A stretch of 8,731 bases of DNA from a bacterium (lineage in GTDB: Archaea; Thermoplasmatota; Thermoplasmata; Lutacidiplasmatales; UBA184): NCBI GenBank assembly GCA_021832495.1, contig JAKBKR010000066.1, forward strand, positions 1 through 8,731, read 5' to 3'. This document shows, one piece after another, positions 1 to 5,898 of the stretch. Each line of letters opens with the position of its first letter. The first letter of the stretch is position 1. The notes under the pieces were generated by a model. It was given only the letters and a program-made list of their open reading frames with translations, was not told where the DNA came from and made no database searches. Position numbers and translations under genes: made by a program.

Positions 1-376
1 CAAAGCCGGGGGGCATCGCGCTCTGCGTGACTTGGGTCAGAATGGACGTACCCTCATGGATCTGCAGTGCCGCTCGGCCACGGCATTAGCCGGTACGATA
101 CCATCGATTCTCCGGACCACGCGCCCGTACCCCCCTCATCATGGAGGCTGCGAAAGGCTTGAGTTAGAGATTAAATACCCAAGCCGGAGTGATTGGACTG
201 CGGAGGGCCCAGAAGAACGGTACTCGCTTTCCCGGGGAGAGTTCGCCGCCGACCGCGGTGCTCCGAGAGCGAGAGCGCATTGGGTTGCCTCCAGTCGATT
301 GCTGTTCGGACCTATTCCCGGGAAGGGGAGTCCCGCTCCGACTCTTCGTGGTTCGAAACCCAAGGTGGTGAGAAAG
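1..376. other. Upstream region without a recognised gene
   Basis: No convincing complete gene is seen here. One plus-strand frame is open from the window edge through 376 and continues into the gene at 377, but its residues up to about 376 look low-information and arginine/proline-rich, as expected from chance open frames in GC-rich DNA. Another frame runs open from 3 to a stop at 87-89 and could be the tail of an upstream gene, though nothing in it is recognisable. A short ORF at 189-371 (GTG start, TGA stop) lies just ahead of the next gene, but the likely promoter at 171-177 would start transcription inside it. The palindromes TTCCCGGGAA (315-324) and GGTTCGAAACC (350-360) fall in the presumed leader. 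The second resembles a tRNA T-loop, but the flanking bases do not form a T-stem. Confidence 0.45.
171..177 (+). promoter_or_regulatory. TATA-like promoter box of the PIN operon
   Basis: TTAAATA is preceded by purine-rich GAGTTAGAGA, the layout of an archaeal BRE plus TATA box. With the usual distance of about 25 nt, transcription would start near 200. That leaves a leader of about 175 nt before the preferred start at 377, long for an archaeal mRNA. The box stands out because the surrounding DNA is GC-rich. The identification rests on the motif alone. Confidence 0.4.
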
Positions 377-1405
377 GTGTCCTCGCGGCGTAACGCTCGT
401 GAAACCGGGCAGAATGTGGCTCCCTTTGTCTGGGAGGAGACGATCCGCCTGATCGAGCGGGCGAACGGCAGGCCGCCAAGTGCGATGCTATTCAACAAGA
501 TTGTCTCGCTGACGTACTTCCGAGCGGCGGACCAAGGCTTGGAACTGACGATCCCGTACTCGTGGTACAAGTACGGTCCCGAGGCGGTCGTTCCAAGCTC
601 CGCGGTTCGCTTCTCCTCGAGTCTGGGGCCGCCTCCAGACTCCCCCGACGAAGACGACTGGGAAGAGGTACCCGAAGTAGTACCAGACCGAGTCACGACG
701 CTCGTCGAGTGGCGAGGAGATCTCGGGGCGCACGACCTCCCAGAGACTACGACCGCCCTCCTGCGCCGGACCATCGAGGAACTCGTAAGCGAGTTCGCGG
801 GTCCCGGCAAGGCGGAGCTGGCTGTCGACGAGGTCTACGGGAGGGCGCCCTTTACTTTCCAGCAGGAGTTCCGCAACATCCGTATCGCGCTGGGCACAAC
901 GGGCCGTGGATCCTCCAGACAGCAAGAGCTTCAGAAGGCAGGCCCTTGGCCATCCCTCAACAGGGCGCTCGACACATTCCCCAAGAAGAGTTTCCCAGAG
1001 GTCGCGGAGTACGTTGCACCGCTGCGACGCTCCTTCGAGCTGGCTTGGACGGGAGGGAACGGCAAAGACAGAAACCTAGCGACCGAGTTGGTCGAGAACT
1101 TTTGGTTGGCATTCTGTGCCCAGCTTCGGGTCCACAAGGAAGGGCACCATCTCGTCGAGCGCCGTGTGTTGGAGGCATGGGAGGAGATTGCGGAGCTTCG
1201 GTTCGAGCGCTTCCGACGAAACTTCGGGGATATCGTTGTTGAAATCGGCGCTCGCCATCATGAGGCTCTGGGTGACCCCATCCTCTCTCCCCTCGTCGAG
1301 GAGCGGCAGACGGAGCAGGAAGTGGAGCGACGGGCCATCGACGACGCAGGGGAGACCCTCCTCTCCCTGGACGAGACCCTGGGAAGGATTCACGCCGGAA
1401 GGTAG
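377..1405 (+). CDS. Putative antitoxin with YwgA/Panacea-like domain, partner of PIN protein
   Basis: 342 aa from GTG 377. This start is chosen because GGTGGTGA (364-371) sits 5 nt ahead as a Shine-Dalgarno sequence; GTG at 365 or 368 is also possible. Residues 38-48 (LFNKIVSLTYF) and 60-69 (PYSWYKYGPE) follow the pattern of the YwgA and DUF4065 (Panacea) winged-helix families, which share a helix of the KLQKLLYLA type followed by an aromatic-rich segment ending in YGP. DEVYGRAPF (151-159) resembles the later VY motif of those families. An acidic, proline-rich linker lies at about 87-102. The C-terminal half is helical and charged, without a known motif, and is longer than a bare antitoxin domain. 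The stop lies 12 nt before the PIN gene, so the two are probably cotranscribed. Neutralisation of the PIN protein is inferred from this pairing and from the known antitoxin role of Panacea domains. The fold match is by eye, and a different regulator remains possible. Confidence 0.5.
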   Translation: MSSRRNARETGQNVAPFVWEETIRLIERANGRPPSAMLFNKIVSLTYFRAADQGLELTIPYSWYKYGPEAVVPSSAVRFSSSLGPPPDSPDEDDWEEVPEVVPDRVTTLVEWRGDLGAHDLPETTTALLRRTIEELVSEFAGPGKAELAVDEVYGRAPFTFQQEFRNIRIALGTTGRGSSRQQELQKAGPWPSLNRALDTFPKKSFPEVAEYVAPLRRSFELAWTGGNGKDRNLATELVENFWLAFCAQLRVHKEGHHLVERRVLEAWEEIAELRFERFRRNFGDIVVEIGARHHEALGDPILSPLVEERQTEQEVERRAIDDAGETLLSLDETLGRIHAGR

Positions 1406-1417
1406 GGGGCGTGCCAC

Positions 1418-1819
1418 TTGTCCGGTCCCCCCGTCGTTCTGGATACCTGCGTCTTCCGGGACAAGCACTTCCTCTACAAGCTGGCGAAGTATCGAGGGGA
1501 CAAGATCCTGCCCCCGGTGGCGCTGAGCGAACTCACCTATCACTTCCTCTCCAAAGGGAAGGAAGAGAGCGAGGTCCATCGCCTCCTTAGAGCAGCCGGA
1601 ATCGAACAGGCACGGATGGGTCCCCGGGAGGCCACGGCTGCCGCCCGGTTCGGAAGTTCCCAAGGGGAGTGGTCTCGAAAGTGGAGGGACTACATGATCG
1701 GTGCGCATGCAGAGGAAGCACCAATCCTCCTCATCACCCACAACATCCGCGACTTCACGTTCATCCCCCGTAGGGTCCTGGCTCCGCCCGAGTTCTGCGA
1801 CACTTACGGCCTGGGGTGA
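1418..1819 (+). CDS. PIN-domain ribonuclease, VapC-like toxin
   Basis: 133 aa, the usual size of a single PIN domain. The acidic residues of the Mg2+-dependent nuclease site are in order: Asp9 in VVLDTCVF, Glu38 in ALSELTYHF, Asp91 in RDYMIGAHA and Asp112 in LLITHNIRDF, with Thr107 and Asn109 in the usual Thr/Asn positions. Such proteins cleave RNA, often tRNA or rRNA, when freed from their antitoxin. The TTG start at 1418 is chosen because GGTAGGGGG (1401-1409) precedes it by 8 nt and the PIN fold begins only a few residues in; GTG at 1411 is out of frame. A weak TTG start placed directly after the antitoxin-like gene would favour excess antitoxin. The partner is not a standard VapB of the AbrB, RHH or Phd type. 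Assignment to the PIN fold is firm; the RNA target is unknown. Confidence 0.85.
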   Translation: MSGPPVVLDTCVFRDKHFLYKLAKYRGDKILPPVALSELTYHFLSKGKEESEVHRLLRAAGIEQARMGPREATAAARFGSSQGEWSRKWRDYMIGAHAEEAPILLITHNIRDFTFIPRRVLAPPEFCDTYGLG

Positions 1820-1826
1820 TGCTCGT

Positions 1827-1896
1827 CCCCGCCCCTCTTCCCCGTGACAGATGAACCGGCGGGGAGGAGAGCGGAAGGCAGGGTGTATTGCTCTCC
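1827..1896 (+). terminator. Tandem hairpins after PIN gene, possible terminator
   Basis: Two perfect 7-bp inverted repeats follow the PIN stop at once: CCCCGCC (1827-1833) with GGCGGGG (1858-1864), and GGAGAGC (1866-1872) with GCTCTCC (1890-1896). They are separated by a single base and could fold in series in the RNA. No U-tract follows, so this is not a classical intrinsic terminator of either domain; the hairpins may instead stabilise the mRNA 3' end. Confidence 0.35.
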
Positions 1897-2081
1897 CCTG
1901 AGGCGCTGTGTCTGAGCAGATTCCAACTCCGGCGCCCATCCCGGGCTCCCAGGGTCTTTGCGCCACGCCGATTCACGGGAAATGTAGTCCTCTGCGCGAC
2001 AAACCAGGAGCGACGTGCTCATCGCTCCGCCAAGAGGTCCTCCCCGGGTCCAAGGTTTGCGCGCCGTCTCTTGCCGACCGT

Positions 2082-2150
2082 GCCACCTTGCCGCGTCCAT
2101 TCTGAAGGGGGGGATGTAGGGCCGAAAGGCGGCAAGGCAAGGAGGGTGGC
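2082..2150 (+). repeat. Bulged inverted repeat in noncoding DNA
   Basis: CCTTGCCGC (2086-2094) is exactly complementary to GCGGCAAGG (2129-2137) around a 34-nt loop. After an 8-nt bulge, GTGGC (2146-2150) can pair with GCCAC (2082-2086), with one base shared between the two helices. GGCAAGG also recurs at 2148-2154. Such a long, G-rich looped stem might be part of a structured RNA, but no known family is recognised. Confidence 0.3.
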
Positions 2151-2176
2151 AAGGTGTTGCCACAGCCTTCGGAGAG

Positions 2177-2467
2177 GTGGTGCGACGAGTCATTGGTACT
2201 GCGGGAATCCCCGTAGCGACACGAACTACACACTGCCCCAATCCGAGCCACGAAACGACGGCTCTGCAACGCATCGAATACGTCCAGGGGCTGTCCAGGA
2301 CCCAGTACGAGGTGTCCTCGGAATCCGTACACGAGTTGATCACAGTACGGCACCTCCCACAGGACCCTCTGGAGATGGACCCCGATGCTCAGAGTGGAGG
2401 GTGGGAGGGACCCAAGAGCAGCGCGAAGTGTGCGAGCGGAGCGAGCGCACGAGCGATGCGAATGTGA
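2177..2467 (+). CDS. Doubtful small ORF, 96 aa
   Basis: GTG 2177 or GTG 2180, with GGAGAG (2171-2176) just ahead; the ribosome site is better spaced for 2180. The first 75 or so residues have a fairly protein-like composition, including CPNPSHE near residue 20 and a run of mixed polar and hydrophobic residues around 30-65. Codon third positions are GC-enriched relative to second positions. The last 20 residues run into the GCGAGCG repeats and look like read-through of noncoding DNA. No family is recognised. It could be a small real gene, the remnant of a larger one, or chance. Its isolation in a repeat-rich spacer argues for caution. Confidence 0.22.
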   Translation: MVRRVIGTAGIPVATRTTHCPNPSHETTALQRIEYVQGLSRTQYEVSSESVHELITVRHLPQDPLEMDPDAQSGGWEGPKSSAKCASGASARAMRM

Positions 2468-2501
2468 GGGACCCGCCCCGACCCGGGGAGGGGGACCCTT
2501 G

Positions 2502-2551
2502 GCTTCCCCGCGCACCCTTACCCTTCCCCACCCCGACCCGCGCGGGGAAGC
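2502..2551 (-). terminator. 12-bp perfect stem with G-rich loop downstream of AbiEii
   Basis: GCTTCCCCGCGC (2502-2513) and GCGCGGGGAAGC (2540-2551) are perfect complements around a 26-nt loop. Read on the minus strand, the loop (2539-2515) is GGG-TC-GGGG-T-GGGG-AA-GGG-TAA-GGG, five G-runs that fit a G-quadruplex pattern. It begins 96 nt past the AbiEii stop, so it would lie in the 3' part of the AbiE transcript. No U-tract follows. A role in transcript ending or 3' protection is inferred from position. Confidence 0.4.
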
Positions 2552-2646
2552 GAAAGGGGGAGGGGGCGGACGACGTGCGGTTGTCGACAGCCTGACCGTA
2601 TCGTTCGTCCTTCGCGAGGGTGGAAGGAACCAGGCACCGGGCAGGG

Positions 2647-3561
2647 TCAGGCGAGGATTGCCGGAAGAAGGCCCTTGAGGAAGGGGATCACGCGCTCGCG
2701 GTGCTTCTGGAAAGTAGTCGTGTCGATGGGCTTGAGGAGCAGCGGGCGGACATCCTCCTCCAAGAGCAGGGCTTCACGCTCGTCGAACCGCTCGGCCTGT
2801 TCTCGGTATCGAACGGTTCCCAGTATGGCTCGTCGCGTCTTCTCGACGATCTTCGCCTCATGCTCCTCAGCCCGGAGCCCCCGGTCCCTCTCCAGCAAGT
2901 AGAGGTCCACGAGGTCGCGGCTCTTCGCGGCGGTGCGTGTGAGTATCGCTCGGCACTTCTCGACGAGGATCTCGCGTGGGTCGTAGGCGGTTACCGGAAT
3001 GGAGGCCGCGTACCCCGCCGCTGGGTCCCCTTCCAAGAGACGGAAGCTGGCCGGGAGATCCCCTTGGAGGAGGCTCCTTGCCTCGGTGGCCAGCGTCGGG
3101 TAGAGGAGTGGCTCCTCGAAGTTCAACTGGACCTTGACGAGCCCGTTCATCGCCGAGGGAGAGGGGTAGCGCAGGTTCACGGTCATCATGCGGTTGCTCC
3201 GCCCGTACCGGAGGAACTCCGGGTGTTCGGCGCGGTACCCTTGGGCCCTTGCCCAGGCCCGGAACCACTTCTCGAGCTCCCGTTGCGTCGGCCGGACCCG
3301 TCGGCGGAAGGCCTTCGTTCCCTTCCTGGTCAGCGACGGTGTCGATGGGGCGATCCAGGTGAAGTCGAGGTCGGTGGAGAACCGAGGGTAGTCGAGGTAA
3401 CACTTGATGAGGCACGTCCCGCCCTTGAACGCGAGATGCGGGCCGAAGGTGGGGTCCCGAACGAGGCTCCCGAGAAGAGCGTGGAGCCGAACGTCCTTCT
3501 CGAGAAGCTCCTGGTCCTTCACGCCCAGGTGCTGGGCGAGCATCGGGACGAAGGACCTCAC
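2647..3561 (-). CDS. abiEii: AbiEii-type nucleotidyltransferase toxin
   Basis: 304 aa of the AbiEii / COG2253 family, the toxin of type IV-class AbiE systems. The family carries a nucleotidyltransferase fold, and characterised relatives transfer nucleotides to RNA such as tRNA acceptor ends. Motif I is FKGGTCLIK (residues 45-53) and motif II is RFSTDLDF (60-67), with catalytic Asp64 and Asp66. Lys202 in EILVEKCRAIL (197-207) and the RDLVDLYLL helix (215-223) are the conserved C-terminal motifs, so the active site looks intact. GTG 3561 is chosen because it overlaps the AbiEi stop as GTGA (3561-3558), indicating translational coupling; ATG 3543 is an alternative six residues in. An open frame runs upstream to 3657 but lies inside AbiEi. 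Activity should be held in check by the upstream AbiEi. The family call is firm; the substrate is unknown. Confidence 0.9.
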   Translation of the reverse strand: MRSFVPMLAQHLGVKDQELLEKDVRLHALLGSLVRDPTFGPHLAFKGGTCLIKCYLDYPRFSTDLDFTWIAPSTPSLTRKGTKAFRRRVRPTQRELEKWFRAWARAQGYRAEHPEFLRYGRSNRMMTVNLRYPSPSAMNGLVKVQLNFEEPLLYPTLATEARSLLQGDLPASFRLLEGDPAAGYAASIPVTAYDPREILVEKCRAILTRTAAKSRDLVDLYLLERDRGLRAEEHEAKIVEKTRRAILGTVRYREQAERFDEREALLLEEDVRPLLLKPIDTTTFQKHRERVIPFLKGLLPAILA

Positions 3562-4202
3562 AGGCGGTCCTCCAGGGTCCGACGGACCTCTTCGGGGTAG
3601 TGAGGAAGGTATCGGCGGACCTTCCCGAGGTCCACGGTCGGCAGGTGGTCCGTCCACACGAGGGCCGCCGAGCGCCCCTTACGGGTCCGCCAGACGTCTA
3701 GGTAGGCGAGGTCGAGGAGGGTCTTCTCGGGGTCGCTGATGAGGTAGCTCCCTCGCCGGACGAGCCCGAACCCGAAGAGCTCCGGGCCCCACTTGTGGAT
3801 CACGAAGCGACGGCTCCCGATCGGGACCCCGCGGATGCGGTAGAACGTGCGGCTCACGACCGTCTCCTCTCGACGGTCCTCGTGCGTGAGCCCGTGGAGA
3901 CGGAGCGCGGTCTCGAGACCGAAGTACCATTCCCCGATCCCCTTGGCCCTGGCGGCGAGCGCGAAGAGCTCGAGGGCGTCGTGCCGCTCGGTGCCCAACC
4001 GTACCTCCTCAGCGGTCCGAACATAGTAGAAGCCGCGGAAGAGGGGAAGGAGGTAGCGCTCACGGCGGAGATGGCGGAGAGCGTTCTCGGGCTTCGCTCC
4101 GATGCGTCGGGCCATTTCGGAGATGGCCCGCCCGGTCAGGAACTCTCTCCCCTCCCGGGCAGCGACTTCCCAGAGAGCGGTGCTCCGTGTCCTGCCCGTC
4201 AT
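3558..4202 (-). CDS. abiEi: AbiEi antitoxin and autorepressor
   Basis: 214 aa, COG5340/AbiEi family. An N-terminal winged helix-turn-helix spans about residues 20-62 (TGRAISEMARRIG, then a recognition-type helix, then LFRGFYYV as the wing). The C-terminal domain shows the family signatures YFGLETALRLHGL (93-105) and YLISDPEKTLLDL (153-165). In characterised AbiE systems this protein neutralises AbiEii and represses its own operon by binding inverted repeats in the promoter. Here ATG 4202 begins 2 nt after a perfect 29-bp palindromic element, and the frame upstream of it (open to 4574) has no family similarity, which supports this start. There is no Shine-Dalgarno sequence, consistent with a leaderless or very short-leader mRNA. 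The stop overlaps the toxin start by 4 nt. Nothing appears truncated. Confidence 0.85.
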   Translation of the reverse strand: MTGRTRSTALWEVAAREGREFLTGRAISEMARRIGAKPENALRHLRRERYLLPLFRGFYYVRTAEEVRLGTERHDALELFALAARAKGIGEWYFGLETALRLHGLTHEDRREETVVSRTFYRIRGVPIGSRRFVIHKWGPELFGFGLVRRGSYLISDPEKTLLDLAYLDVWRTRKGRSAALVWTDHLPTVDLGKVRRYLPHYPEEVRRTLEDRL

Positions 4203-4204
4203 AG

Positions 4205-4233
4205 CACAGAAGGACGTAAAGTGTCCTTCTGTG
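4205..4233 (-). promoter_or_regulatory. Palindromic operator of the AbiE operon
   Basis: CACAGAAGGAC (4205-4215), a 7-nt spacer GTAAAGT (4216-4222) and GTCCTTCTGTG (4223-4233) form a perfect 11-bp inverted repeat. It fills the space between the TATA box (4234-4240) and the AbiEi ATG (4202) and so covers the expected transcription start. AbiEi proteins are known to bind inverted repeats in their own promoter, so this is the obvious operator for autorepression; binding itself is inferred. Confidence 0.75.
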
Positions 4234-4242
4234 ATATAGTTT
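4234..4242 (-). promoter_or_regulatory. BRE/TATA promoter of the AbiE operon
   Basis: On the minus strand GGAAACTATAT (4244-4234) gives a purine-rich BRE-like stretch and a TATA-like core. The centre near 4237 predicts a start near 4210, about 8 nt before the ATG. The purine run lies only on the minus-strand upstream side, which sets the direction. The core is nearly symmetrical (GATATAG on plus) and could also serve the divergent gene starting at 4381. Confidence 0.55.
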
Positions 4243-4261
4243 CCTGCTGGGACCGAGAAAG

Positions 4262-4318
4262 CCCCACATAGGGGGGACCTGGTGAACCACCTTCCCGCGA
4301 ACGCTCCACACTTCGCGG
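4262..4318 (+). promoter_or_regulatory. Three small hairpins in leader of the repeat-protein operon
   Basis: In order: CCCC/GGGG (4262-4265 with 4271-4274), GGTG-AAC-CACC (4281-4291) and CCGCGAA/TTCGCGG (4295-4301 with 4312-4318). They lie between the AbiE promoter and the ATG at 4381. If transcription of the plus-strand operon starts from the shared AT-rich element near 4236, they would fold in a leader of roughly 120 nt. No known riboswitch is recognised. Confidence 0.3.
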
Positions 4319-4380
4319 AGACCGGCGGACCGACACGCACATCTTCCCCCTCCTGTGGTGCCGACCTGAGGATGCCACAC

Positions 4381-5898
4381 ATGGGAAGGGCGGGACGTCG
4401 CCAGCCACGCGTGAGCCCCGAGTCGCTCAAGCAGATGCCTAGGACGGCTCTCGAGCGTTTGGCTCGGAAGCTGCTCCAAGAGAGAGAAGGGGGGCTACCC
4501 TCGCCTCGTGTCGACCCGGACAAGGTCTCGGCTGACGTGTCATCCGCCCTCGACATCGATTGGGAGTCGCCCATTCGAGGCGCCGAACGGCAGGTCGCAG
4601 AGCACGCCCGCGCGGCCCGCCAGGACCTGAAGGGAGGTCGCTGGGAGGCAGCGATGCTTCGGGCGGCGGGGGTCGTGGAGGGATTTGCCGACGACTACGA
4701 TCCCGGGGAAGACCAAGAGGGAGAGCTGACCTGGGACCTCCAAGATGCCGTAAAGGTCGTGGACGACGGCCTGAAGCATGTACGCTCCCAGCGCTCGAGG
4801 GATCGCGCTATTGGCGCGCTCATGCAGCTATGGTGGGCCGACCTCGGACACGGGGGAGTCGGCCTGTCGGACGACGTCCCGGGGGTCCTGCGAAGACAGG
4901 CGACACATGGGGAACGGGCTCGCGTGGCCGATGAGGTCATGGACCGCCTCCCCGGAACTTCACCTGGGTACGAACGGGAGCATGGGGCGAGACTGGTCCT
5001 GGACCTCGATGGAGGGCGCTTCAAGGACCCAGCGTACCTCGAGTTCTGCCAGGCGAACGGCCTGCACATGGAGAGGGTCGCACGGCTCGCATCTCGCCGG
5101 CGGTGGCAGGAGGCGGGGAGCGTCGCGGAGACCGACGTTCCGCGCCACCAACTGACTGAGGCTGCCGACCTGCTGGTGAAGGGTGGCCACTGGGAGCTGG
5201 CGGTCCAGATCGTCGAGAAGCGCCTCCAGGACCCGGAGGACCGGGCGTTCCACGATCGATGGATGCAGTGGCTTCAAGGACAAGCGGAGGCCCGGAACGA
5301 CCTTCCCCAAGCACGGAAGTTGGCCTGGGAGCGGCTCCTCGAGTCTCCCTCGATGGCCACCTACGAAGCGTTCAAGCGGGTCTCGAAACGGATGCGCAGC
5401 TGGTCCAAGAATGAACCGTCCGCGCTCCACCTTCTCCAGCGTCCCGAGCTCAGGCCCTTGCTCACCGAGGTGCACGTGGAGGAAGGGCGGGTCCAGGAGG
5501 CCCTACGGGTCTTCCGGGGGTTGACCAAGGACCGTTCGTGGGATCCGAGCCTCCATTCGCTCCAGGAGCATCTCGCGAGGGCCGCCCAGAAGGACTTCCC
5601 AAGCGAGGCTCGCGACCTCTACCTCGATCTCGCCGAGCGCTCTATCTCGTTCAAGACGCGCGGGGCGTACTCCAGTGCGGCTCCCCTCGTGAAGCTGGCC
5701 TGCTCGATGGGCGACCGAGCGGGCAAGGGGGACGGGACGAACGAGATCCTCCGGTCGCTCTACCGCCGCTATCCTGGGCTCCCAGCACTGTGGGATGAGT
5801 TGGGGCGTCTCGGGCTCAAAGCACCGGGCCCCCTCGCGCGCCAACGGGGCACCCGCAGCCCCCAGCCGAGGACGCGGGTTCGAGCGGGGTGGCAGTGA
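4381..5898 (+). CDS. Helical-repeat protein resembling SWIM-protein C-terminal region
   Basis: 505 aa, almost entirely predicted amphipathic helices in TPR-like pairs; examples are GHWELAVQIVEKRL and the later EGRVQEALRVFRGL. Residues about 18-137 (ERLARKLLQ ... ALDIDWE ... GGRWEAAMLRAAGVVEGF) resemble the region after the zinc finger in bacterial and archaeal SWIM-zinc-finger repeat proteins, but no CxC...CxH SWIM motif is present. No signal peptide or membrane segment is seen, so it should be cytoplasmic. ATG 4381 is chosen because TGAGG (4366-4370) lies 10 nt ahead; ATG 4372 and an upstream TTG- or GTG-type start in the open frame from 4282 are less likely. The stop overlaps the next gene as GTGA, so the two proteins are probably made together and may form a complex. 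The tail (about 470-505) is basic and probably disordered. Function is unknown; a scaffold role is inferred from the repeats. Confidence 0.7.
   Translation: MGRAGRRQPRVSPESLKQMPRTALERLARKLLQEREGGLPSPRVDPDKVSADVSSALDIDWESPIRGAERQVAEHARAARQDLKGGRWEAAMLRAAGVVEGFADDYDPGEDQEGELTWDLQDAVKVVDDGLKHVRSQRSRDRAIGALMQLWWADLGHGGVGLSDDVPGVLRRQATHGERARVADEVMDRLPGTSPGYEREHGARLVLDLDGGRFKDPAYLEFCQANGLHMERVARLASRRRWQEAGSVAETDVPRHQLTEAADLLVKGGHWELAVQIVEKRLQDPEDRAFHDRWMQWLQGQAEARNDLPQARKLAWERLLESPSMATYEAFKRVSKRMRSWSKNEPSALHLLQRPELRPLLTEVHVEEGRVQEALRVFRGLTKDRSWDPSLHSLQEHLARAAQKDFPSEARDLYLDLAERSISFKTRGAYSSAAPLVKLACSMGDRAGKGDGTNEILRSLYRRYPGLPALWDELGRLGLKAPGPLARQRGTRSPQPRTRVRAGWQ

Larger units (their letters stand above)
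1820..2646. other. Long intergenic region between convergent TA operons
   Basis: About 830 nt between the ends of the PIN gene (plus) and the AbiEii gene (minus). Open frames on both strands give cysteine-, arginine- and serine-rich translations with no known motif. The stretch is rich in inverted repeats: two hairpins just after the PIN stop, a bulged stem at 2082-2150, a small stem GTGCG/CGCAC at 2430-2450, and a long stem at 2502-2551. The unit GAGGGACCC occurs at 2405-2413 and 2466-2474, with a near copy at 2489-2498. GCGAGCG-type short repeats lie at 2432-2456. No tRNA, rRNA or integrase gene is visible. It may be a decayed gene, a structured RNA, or simply spacer left by module insertion. 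Confidence 0.5.

Noticed and set aside
348..364. GGTTCGAAACC resembling a tRNA T-loop, possibly a tRNA gene or att site
   Set aside because: Flanking bases give only two of five T-stem pairs, no acceptor or anticodon arm could be built, and no integrase gene is present.
32..376. N-terminal extension of the antitoxin-like protein to a TTG at 32
   Set aside because: The extension has low-information, Arg/Pro-rich composition, and a well-spaced ribosome site plus the TATA-like box at 171-177 favour a start near 377.
2401..2498. GAGGGACCC and GCGAGCG repeats as a CRISPR-like array
   Set aside because: Units are only about 9 and 7 nt, spacing is irregular, and there is no cas gene.
1804..2515. 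Minus-strand open frames of 179 and 180 aa in the intergenic region
   Set aside because: Their Cys-, Ser- and Arg-rich composition lacks motifs and regular hydrophobic pattern, and they overlap each other and the inverted repeats.
2620..3600. Plus-strand 326-aa open frame opposite AbiEii
   Set aside because: It is antisense to a gene with clear nucleotidyltransferase motifs, and its Glu/Arg/Val-rich translation is typical of antisense shadows in GC-rich DNA.
3562..3657. N-terminal extension of AbiEii to 3657
   Set aside because: It is proline/glycine-rich, lies inside the AbiEi gene, and the GTGA overlap at 3558-3561 gives a natural coupled start.
4203..4574. N-terminal extension of AbiEi to 4574
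   Set aside because: It would translate through the promoter, the palindrome and the divergent gene; the family domain begins shortly after ATG 4202.
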